Source: Xylona heveae TC161 (Eukaryota > Ascomycota > Xylonomycetes > Xylonales > Xylonaceae). Taken from it: 64,000 nucleotides of DNA. A program made the position numbers and the translations under genes. This document shows positions 55,853 through 64,000 of the stretch, piece after piece; positions within the stretch are counted from its first letter, which is position 1; the number at the start of each line of letters is the position of its first letter. The notes under the pieces are model-generated. The model did no database searches. It had not been told where the DNA came from and was given only the letters and a program-made list of their open reading frames with translations. The DNA lies in the NCBI RefSeq assembly GCF_001619985.1, contig NW_017264194.1:620001-684000 (forward strand), read 5' to 3'.

Positions 55853-57669
55853 ATGGCGTCACCAGCAGCGGCCAATGATTTTTTGTCTTTTGTGAACGCT
55901 TCTCCCACTCGTATGTTCTCTCGTCGCAGGAGTATGGAGTACATAAGCTGCTACTAATAAGTACATAGCTTTCCATGCTGTGCATTCAGCGAAGGAGCGC
56001 CTCGCTGAAGCCGGCTTCAAGCAGATCAAGGTTCGTCGTTATGCATCTCAGCTGGAGCCATTTGCGGGTTTGACTTGCGATGAATGATAGGAGCGTGACT
56101 CGTGGGCGCACACTCTTCATGCAGGAGGAAAGTACTACTTGACGAGAAATGGCACCTCGATTGTGGCCTTCGCCATTGGCAAGAAATGGAAGGTGAGTAA
56201 CTAGCCACGAGTACGTTGGCTCAAAGAGATCTAACACTGTAAAAGCCCGGTAACCCTATCGCGATGATCGGTGCCCATACGGATTCTCCTGCGCTTCGTA
56301 TCAAACCTATCAGCAAGAAGCAGGGCGAAGGCTTCCTCCAGGTCGGCGTCGAGACCTACGGCGGTGGAATCTGGCATACTTGTTAGTAGCGCGTTGACAG
56401 TATTGCAAGGATAATATTTCACTAACCCTCCAATAGGGTTCGATCGCGACTTGAGCATCGCTGGACGGGCAATGGTTCGAACCGAGGATGGTCACTTCGA
56501 GCAGCGACTAATCAAAGTCGATCGTCCAAGTATGAAACCTAGATGGTTTTGAAATCACCCCTTGCTAATCTGAGCCAGTCCTCCGAATCCCCACCTTGGC
56601 CATCCATCTTGACAGACAGGAAACTTTCTCCTTCAATAAGGAGACACAACTGTTCCCTATCGCTGGTCTAGTCTCGGCCGAGCTGAACAGACAAGGAAAA
56701 ACGCCAGAGAGCGTCAAGGCTGAGGCTGAGAAAAAGACTGAAGAGACATCCAAGGATGACTCCAAGGATAAACCGTTCCAACCCTTGAAGGCTATCACCG
56801 AGCGACACCATCCTTATGTTGTCGAGCTTATTGCAGGCGAGGCTGGGGTTAAGCCGGAGGACGTGGTCGATTTTGAAATGGTTCTTTACGATACCCAGAA
56901 ATCCTGCATTGGAGGCATCAATAACGAGCTCATTTTCTCCGCCCGCCTAGACAATCTGATGATGTCGTATTGCAGCACATCAGGCATAATCGAATCTCTC
57001 AAGTCCGTGTCAGCGCTCGATGAGGACCCTACAATTCGTCTCATCTCGCTCTTCGACCACGAAGAGATCGGCAGCCAGACCGCACAGGGTGCCGACTCGA
57101 ACCTATTACCCTCAGTTATCCGTCGCCTCTCTGTCCTACCTTCATCGCTGGAAACCGAGTCAGATAAGTCCTATGACAAGGTCGAGCGTGAAAGCTCTGA
57201 AAGCGCGACTGCGTATGAACAGACGCTCTCGACATCCTTCCTCATCTCAGCAGACATGGCGCACTCTGTGCATCCCAATTACTCGGGCAAGTACGAATCG
57301 GATCACCGACCAGAAATGAACCAGGGTACGGTCATCAAGATCAATGCCAACGCTCGCTATGCTACCAACTCCCCAGGAATCGTCTTGCTGCAAGAAGTGG
57401 CTCGGCGGGCCCCAGCCCAGGGGGAATCCAGCGCAGGCGTGCCCCTGCAAATGTTTGTCGTGCGCAACGACTCCTCTTGTGGAAGCACCATTGGACCGAT
57501 GCTCTCCGCAGCCATGGGCGTGCGTACATTGGATCTAGGTAACCCGCAGCTCAGCATGCACAGTATCCGTGAGACCGGCGGTGTGCACGATGTAGAGCAC
57601 GCAGTTCGCCTATTCTCTAGCTTCTTTGCCCACTATGGAGAATTGGAGAGTAAAATTCTTGTTGATTAA
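55853..57669 (+). CDS. Aspartyl aminopeptidase, M18 family
   Basis: A zinc metallopeptidase of 513 residues that removes N-terminal Asp/Glu; relatives are DNPEP and yeast Ape4. Six exons are 55853-55910, 55969-56030, 56091-56192, 56246-56381, 56437-56529 and 56579-57669 (1542 nt). The start reads [24 protein letters not shown]. Metal-binding and catalytic motifs are all present: [30 protein letters not shown] and the final G-G-V-H-D-V. An in-frame ATG at 55730 would add 41 residues with no Asp or Glu and many Arg and Ser, resembling a mitochondrial presequence. The shorter start matches the cytosolic family length. Confidence 0.93.
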
Positions 57670-59323
57670 GTCATTGGTGTTAGGGACTTTTCCCATTTGC
57701 TTTCTTGGGGTGGGGGGAGGGGGCGTAGGTTCATTGAGGAGCAACCGCAGTCTTCTATCACCATCATTAGATGTTGATAGTTCAATATATGTTGGATCAA
57801 AGCGTTGGTGTACGTTGAGTAGGTGTATATAGTTTGGTGATATCTAAAGAATATATCTCAATTCTATTTGCAGCAGCCACGTAACTCGCAATTCATGTAT
57901 AGCTTTTACTTTGTCTTTCCACATACGACGTCTTACTCTCCACTGAGCTGAATTCCGTGGTCCCCCGTACTGGACATTCACCACGTTCTCCCAATCAGTC
58001 TCTATGAACCGCCGGACTTTTGGTGAATCTCCTTGTCAGCTTCCAATTCGCCCAACCCACACTCTCCTTTGCCTAATTCGGACTTCCTCAATTATCGTCG
58101 AACGTCTACCATTTGGAACTGCGTCCAGCAGATCCCGAGGGAGACGCGACGACGTGTTAGAGACGTGAAATCCTGACATCATTTCTCCTTCTTATCATCC
58201 CTTATCGTCCGACCGCCTTCTATAGCGTGTTTCCCCGTGGTGTTGCATGTGATTATTCCGCGTTTTTGCCTATTCCGGTAGAAATGAAACTTTCGTCGGA
58301 CGTCTATGCGCTTGCAGCATGTCAAAAGTCGCGTCTTAGATCTTGGGGATACGCGACGTGTCAAGGTCTGACATCATATAATTTCTCCCAGAAGTTCTAC
58401 TTTAAAGATGCACGTGATCATGTCAGTTTGGCAAAGCAGATAGGGCGAACCTGCAAATTGAAGCTTAACCTGAGCTTCGAGACTGTTATTGCCGGCAAAA
58501 GTTTAATATATGTGAGGGGCTTGGCAAAGGTGAGGTCATTTGACTCCATTATGCAGTGTAACAGTAGCCCTATAGAGAGGCACAGTGCAGTGAGTTCATC
58601 AATCCTTGCTAGTAGCGCTGCGTGATCACGTCCAATTCTTTAACGTCAAGATGTTAGCTAAAACTATGATATTGGTCCTCAACTCTTGGTGGATGTTGTT
58701 TACTCCTTCATCGGTATCCGGCCAACCTCGGCTCGTTTCCCAATTCGTTCGTCCCGCTCGTCCGTCGTTGCAGCTTTGGATGTGTAACGGTACTTCTATG
58801 GCTACTGAAGACTAGGGAGTTACGAGGTGCCCAGTACTCATGTTGTCCTGTGAAGAAAGGGCCCCTCGAACCGCGGCTCGGCTTCTGCCGCGTGGAGAAT
58901 CCCCGACGGTCCAGGTAAACTCTGGGGTAATAGTCACTGCTCACTATAGCCAGGGTGGAATAACAACCTCCTACGCACTTAACACATGTACAAGACTATA
59001 AATCGCAGTGTCCCCGCAGGTATCCGTCATAGGCGCCTGAATATTCCGTCGATATACTCTCCCTCTGTTGCGCAAAGCATATAAAGGCCTCCAGAAACAT
59101 CCCCCTACACCGGCGAACCTGTCCTCCGCTCGCCCGCAACCTCCGCATCTTGCGCGCAACACTGCCTGACGCAAGCTATATAGGTCACGCCCTTTATAGC
59201 TGATACAGCTACTCTGCACATTGCTACTGGACTTTTTGTCTAATCAAGAATCTTCCCAAAACTTTTCCATTGGTGGGACCAGAGAAACAAAACAAACCTT
59301 CACCCCCCGAGTTCATTGTCAAG
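57670..59323. other. Intergenic upstream of acuH
   Basis: A 1.65-kb tandem gap. A CCTCGG hexamer lies at 58726-58731, about 590 nt upstream of the acuH ATG. The final 150 nt is pyrimidine-rich. No gene was recognised. Confidence 0.45.
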
Positions 59324-60729
59324 ATGTCAACCGCAACGAATCCCGGTAGCTCTCCCGGAACACCAGAGCCCCATCTGCACATTCCCAGCAAAGAGGAAGT
59401 CAAAGAAGAAGTGGTAGTTGCAACGAAACATACATTCTCCGGCTTGCGCGCTCTGGCAGCTGGCGGCGTCGGAGGCGTATGCGCCGTTGTCGTCGGACAT
59501 CCTTTTGATCTGGTCAAAGTGCGATTACAAACTGCGGAGAAGGGAGTCTATTCTGGCACAATGGACGTAGTGAGGAAGACGTTTGCAAGAGAAGGAATCA
59601 GGAGAGTGAGTTCATCATATTGCGCATTGATCAATCAATGTCCAAGACCTATTGTATTAACATTTTCATCCAGGGTCTCTACGCAGGCGTATCCGCGCCT
59701 CTCGTCGGCGTCACGCCAATGTGTAAGCTTTCTTCATACTCCCGTCCTTTTGTCTCTCCGCTACTCTTCACTGACCCAACTTCTTTCAAAACAGTCGCCG
59801 TTAGTTTCTGGGGCTACGACGTGGGCAAAGGACTCGTGCGCCAAGTGTCCGCCGTACACGACGACAAGCTCAGCATCGCGCAGACCTCCGCGGCCGGCTT
59901 TTTCAGCGCTATCCCTCAAACCGCCATCACTGCTCCCTTTGAGCGCGTCAAGGTCCTTCTCCAGATCCAGGGCCAGAAACAGCTCGCGCCGGGCGAGAAG
60001 CCCAAATACGCCAACGGGTTTGACGTCGTCCGCCAACTCTACCGCACCGGCGGCATCCGCAGCGTCTTTCGCGGCAGCGCAATGACACTTGCCCGCGACG
60101 GGCCCGGCTCGGCCGCGTATTTCGCTACATACGAGTACATCAAGCGCAAACTCACCCCCGCAGGGTCCGAAGGCCAGCTCAGTCTCACGGCGATTATGAC
60201 TGCCGGTGGCGCCGCCGGCGTCGCCATGTGGATTCCCGTGTTTCCCGTAGATACTGTCAAATCGAGACTCCAGAGCGCAGAGGGAAACCCGACGATTGCA
60301 GGGACGATAAGAGAGCTGTTTGCCCGCGGTGGAGTCCGGGCGTTTTTCCCCGGTTTGGCACCTGCTTTGGCCAGAGCAGTGCCTGCCAATGCGGCGACTT
60401 TGTGAGTATCCGTCCTTTTTTCCTTCCCTTTTGTCCCCCCCCCTCTTTTATCCCTCTATCCCACCGCTCCATTACCTATCTTTCCCATCGTTCTCTTCCC
60501 TATATCCCATCTCCTTTCCCATTACCTTCTGCTTCTGTGCAAGAAGTCAAGAAGGGGACCAAAGTTGTTATTCCCCGTGCCAGGGCATCGACTGTGCCCG
60601 GGGGCAGTAATTGTTGAGAATCTACAACATGGAATATCAGGATTCAGCTAACACATGTCTTTCCTCGATCTTTCTAGCCTCGGCGTCGAACTCGCACACA
60701 AGGCTATGCGCAAAATGTTCGATTCATAG
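59324..60729 (+). CDS. acuH: Mitochondrial carnitine/acylcarnitine carrier (AcuH/Crc1)
   Basis: An inner-membrane carrier that brings acyl- and acetylcarnitine into mitochondria, needed for growth on acetate and fatty acids. It has 329 residues in exons 59324-59605, 59674-59722, 59795-60401 and 60678-60729 (990 nt). Three carrier signatures are visible: [22 protein letters not shown] and [10 protein letters not shown]; the second, with E and L-Q-I-Q, is characteristic of carnitine carriers. The C-terminus [11 protein letters not shown] is provided by the last 52-nt exon after a 276-nt intron. A hydrophilic N-terminal extension of about 38 residues precedes the first helix. The gene is convergent with the TFIIIC gene. 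Confidence 0.93.
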
Positions 60730-61114
60730 ATCTGATCTAGATCTAGATCCCTACCTAGTTCCCCGTATCTACCTATCCTACCTAACCTACGAATATCCGA
60801 GCTGGCGCTGAAGCTGAAGGTCAGATGAGATGGCCTTGGGTCCTGGGCTCTTAATCCTGGGTCCTGGTCCTGTATCTTGTATCTCGGGTGCTTCGTCCGC
60901 GGACCCGAGACCCCAAGAAATCGAGACTGGCGTGGACCATTTAATGGCATTCACCTTCCACCCAGTGAGTCAGTGACCCATCTGTATAGGTATCAAGGTA
61001 TCAGGTACTTTGATCGATTCGATTCGATTCCAATTCTACAGTGTGGAAATATTGCGAATATTTTGACCTGGGCGTTTTCGTTTCGTTTTGGTGTTTTTAA
61101 TTTTTATTTTGCTT

Positions 61115-61177
61115 CATACATCATACATCATACATCGTGCATCATGCATCATACAGCGTACATCATACATCATACGC
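61115..61177 (+). repeat. CATACAT heptamer array, nine copies
   Basis: Nine tandem 7-nt units: CATACAT three times, then CGTGCAT, CATGCAT, CATACAG, CGTACAT, CATACAT and CATACGC. Downstream, 61240-61330 holds degenerate words of the opposite sense (ATGATGTATAC, GAAGTAT), so an imperfect fold-back around the GA-rich block at 61190-61235 is possible. Confidence 0.9.
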
Positions 61178-61499
61178 CATCCCAAAAAAGGAAAGAAGGA
61201 AAGCAAGGGAGGAAAAAAGAAAGAAAGAAAGAAAAGAGGGCGAAAGTGTATAATGTATATTATGAAGTACGATATATGAAGTATCAAATATGGTGTATAA
61301 AGTATGATGTATACTGTATAGTGTTGGTCCATGGTGTATGGCGTTGGGGTGCATCTCGTCTTCTAGATATACGCTTACATATAACTCGTGAACAAATGAT
61401 AAAAATATATATATGATTTCTGTAAAAGGTGTAAGGTAACGCTCCTGAGGTACCGGCTTGTGGAAGTTGGAATATGCGAGTGTAAAATACGTGTAATAT

Positions 61500-61709
61500 G
61501 AAAAAAAAAAAGAAAGGGGAAAAATTAAAGGGAGAAAAAAAGAAAAAAGAGAAGATAACAGAGAGGAAAAAGAAAGAAAAAAAAAGAGAAAAGCGGATGA
61601 ATAACAGGAAAGAGAAAGTAGATGGAAAGAAGGGAAAGGAGGGGGGAAAAAAGGAAAAGAAAAGGGGAAATAAATAAGAAATAAAAAAAGTAAAAAAAGT
61701 AAAAAAAGT
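61500..61709 (+). repeat. Purine-rich tract of about 210 nt
   Basis: Almost all A and G on the plus strand, with only a few pyrimidines, ending in three AAAAAAAGT repeats. It reads as a pyrimidine tract in the 3' flank of the TFIIIC gene. Confidence 0.85.
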
Positions 61710-61835
61710 TAACATATAAGTCACGGAGACAATAAAATCCGTAAATTATATGGAATATATTTCGCTGTAGACCCATTAAAGACCCGCAGAATATGTGGGA
61801 AGTAAAGCTATAAAATACGGAAACAACCAGAGCCA

Positions 61836-64000
61836 CTAATCCATGAATTTACCACCGCAGTATATACATATATCGCATGTAGAATGCAGGACCGTAATGA
61901 GCGACGGAACGTCCTCTCTCTGCCCCTGGACTCCTTCTGGACCTCGCTGTGCAGATTGAGCTTGTTCAGAATTGTCTGCTTGATCTGCAGGGCGTGCGAG
62001 TTGCGGATCAATAACTACCGTATGAGTAAAAGCCTGGTCAGACTGAGAGGCGGCACGAGTAAGGTAGTCGTCTCGCAAGTACCGCGTTTGGCATATGCTG
62101 CATGATTTGGAAATACCCGGTGCTTGAATCGTAAGGAGGGTAAGAGCGCAGCGGACTTTATTTTGTGTATGTTGTCATTAGCTCTGCTGGGGCAAAATAA
62201 GAGAAGGAAGCAATTAAGCAGAACTCACCAAAAATGTGCCCTCCCTCGCAACGACCGTAGTGTGGATCCTCCCATGGAATACCCTTGCCGCACATATCGC
62301 ATGTTTCAAAGATACTTCTTGCTCCGGGACTTTGGTCGAAAAGGGCTACATCAATCGTGCGTCCTTTGAACCTAACGCTGCCCTCACCTAATCCTGGGTC
62401 AAGCCGTTCCGTATTCTGAGTAGCCGAGAACCTCGAGCCTGTCTGACCACCAATTTCCTGAAGATGGCTACACTGGGAAATTTCATGGTCGAGACTGACG
62501 CCATGCGTTGCTGAAAGCCATTGGAATGCATCTTTGCAAAGTTGGATCAGTTGCGGTGTTGTATACCGGCAGGAATATAGACCCGCGCAGGATGCAGCAT
62601 AGAGTAGCTTGGAGCTAAGTCTGTCGACATGTAATCCAGAGGCATCATCTCTTGAAATAATCAGGATAGTAGATATCAGCTCCGATAGAATAGCTTGAGA
62701 TTGAGCATCATCGAGCGTTGAAGTGTTCGTAGCTATTGACCCAAGTGACGCAGATTGTGTTTGGAACCGCTCCCGGATCCATGAGGCGACCATATTGAGC
62801 AGATTCGAATATCTTTGGGCCGTGATAGCTCGGGTGTACAGCAATTTGTTCGCAATCGCTCCTTGTGTCATGAGAGGTGATGAAGAGTGGCTGGGGATTA
62901 TAGTCACGGCAGGCTCACTTTGCGCCGCAGTGCGGCTGAGTTCGTCCAAGTATTGTTTGACTTCGTTTACGTTGTGTATAAATGAGCTCTGAGGCTCCAC
63001 GCTCTCCGCGCCGTAAAGTTCGAGATGGCGAGATGCTTGAAGAGCGAACGCTTCGGCGCTGTATTCGATGCCTGGTATGGATTTGAGACAAGTGAGGAGC
63101 GTGCGGGGATGAGGGTAGAGGACGTACAGTTCAAGGAAGATATTTTTGGAGTGATGACCTGAAGAAAAGACTGCTGCAACACCTCTTCCCACGACCCGAA
63201 TACTGCAGTGGACTTTTCCAAGGACGCAATCTCGTACTCGACCATGTCGCCAGGGTGGGTTGAGAGCAAAGTGGCTATGCTGTCTTCTCCAGGGGAAGAC
63301 GATAGGCCCCATACTTTGACAACGGAAAGTCCGCCAAGATCATGTCGGGTATCAAACTTCGCTCGACAGTCTGCAATTCTTCTCTGCCATGGGGACTTCG
63401 GTAGCGGTTGGACAGATGTCTCAATCTGCTCGTTTGACTTTCTGGACGTCACATGTCTAATCGATTCGGCATGACCCAAGAACGTCGAAAAACTGATTAT
63501 GAGGTCGCCGGTCGCTGGATCAATTTGTATAGCAAGCCCTATCAGATCAGCAAAAATGATGTTTGGATTGGGCTCTATAGAAATCACCTGTAATCTCGTC
63601 CCAACAAGGCTGTAGAGTCTTTTGACCGGACAATTCTAGATGCGAATATTTCAATATATGGTAAGTAAAGACGGACACCCCTGGGATGTCCTCGATGAGG
63701 AGTTCATTTTCTGGCCCTTCGTGTGTGTTGTAGCCCAAGCCCGTCATATCTGCTGGAATCGATATGATGGAAAGGAGATGTCCGAAGGACGCAACGAGAT
63801 ACAGATATCCGTCATGCACCTGGATTATCCTTTAGAAAGAATTTATATCATGGAGCAGAAGCAGTTTCGGTTACATACCTTGTCGTACCATGCTAGGGGG
63901 CCACTGTTTTCTGTCACCCACGCTTGGTTAGGTTGAAAGCAAAATTCCGAGCTATTTATCTTCAGATCCATCCTATTATTTTGTCCATCTTGGGAGGTTA
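61836..64000 (-). CDS. TFIIIC subunit with WD40 and zf-TFIIIC domains (TFIIIC90/Tfc8-like), 5' truncated
   Basis: A subunit of the RNA polymerase III factor TFIIIC, which binds tRNA-gene promoters. Five exons lie in the window on the minus strand: 64000-63879 (open at the window edge), 63819-63588, 63538-63128, 63071-62229 and 62155-61836, giving about 641 residues. The visible part begins inside a beta-propeller (W-V-T-E-N-S-G-P-L-A-W-Y-D-K, then V-H-D-G-Y-L-Y-L-V-A-S-F). A helical middle follows. The C-terminus is cysteine-rich: E-T-C-D-M-C-G-K-G-I-P-W, Y-G-R-C-E-G-G-H-I-F-V-R-C-A-L-T, S-K-S-C-S-I-C and C-D-I-C-I-Y-C-G-G-K-F. This is the zf-TFIIIC pattern. The family call rests on this finger and the propeller; the exact yeast counterpart is less sure. 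Confidence 0.78.

Larger units (their letters stand above)
60730..61835. other. Convergent intergenic with low-complexity repeats
   Basis: A 1.1-kb gap between the 3' ends of acuH and the TFIIIC gene. It is composed largely of simple sequence: a heptamer array, GA-rich blocks and a 210-nt purine tract. Overlapping open frames on both strands come from these repeats and are not called. Confidence 0.6.

Noticed and set aside
61088-61724. Open frames over the simple repeats downstream of acuH
   Set aside because: Their proteins are repeats of Ile/His/Tyr or Phe/Leu/Ser produced by the heptamer and purine tracts.
1-64000. Biosynthetic cluster, mobile element, CRISPR array or virus-like element
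   Set aside because: The genes are conserved single-copy cell functions. No transposase, integrase, reverse transcriptase, capsid, polyketide synthase or peptide synthetase motif, and no long terminal or inverted repeat was seen.

Overview
This is nuclear DNA of a filamentous ascomycete (Pezizomycotina), probably a eurotiomycete. The genes are split by short GT-AG introns of about 50-100 nt with CTAAC-type branch sites. Several genes are typical of moulds rather than yeasts: palB, acrB, a mitochondrial ClpP and an acuH-type carnitine carrier. The class is inferred from gene content; no marker was searched.

Layout from left to right: the 3' part of a WD40 gene (+); ribosomal protein eL29 (-); the peroxisomal adenine-nucleotide carrier Ant1/PMP47 (-); the calpain-like protease palB (+); the phosphoesterase Dcr2 (-); a mitochondrial Trm61-like tRNA methyltransferase (+); SCP2 (-); a monoacylglycerol lipase (+); a conserved fungal protein of unknown function (-); an AAAP amino-acid transporter (-); Mediator subunit Med11 (-); TFIID subunit Taf5 (+); ClpP (-); the Ccr4 deadenylase (-); a methyltransferase (+); a mitochondrial hotdog thioesterase (+); acrB (+); a flavin-reductase-domain protein (-); mitochondrial ribosomal protein bL31m (+); the retromer sorting nexin Vps5 (-); the APC/C activator Cdh1 (-); an M18 aspartyl aminopeptidase (+); the acylcarnitine carrier AcuH (+); and a 5'-truncated TFIIIC subunit (-). 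Exon joins were worked out by hand. For the complete spliced genes apart from the thioesterase, the exon lengths sum to a multiple of three.

Themes: (i) lipid and peroxisome metabolism (Ant1, SCP2 ending in AKL, a lipase, AcuH, a thioesterase), four of these genes having a CCTCGG/CCGAGG hexamer upstream; (ii) transcription and RNA machinery (Med11 and Taf5 head to head, Ccr4, TFIIIC, Trm61-like); (iii) mitochondrial proteins (ClpP, bL31m, flavin reductase, thioesterase); (iv) signalling, traffic and cell cycle (palB, acrB, Vps5, Cdh1).

I found no transposon, CRISPR array, secondary-metabolite cluster, virus-like element or convincing new multi-gene system. The points most worth checking are an apparent 1-nt frame problem at a micro-exon of the thioesterase, a possible mitochondrial N-terminal extension on the aspartyl aminopeptidase, an alternative first exon inside the long Taf5 intron, and an unexplained block at 38.9-40.8 kb.
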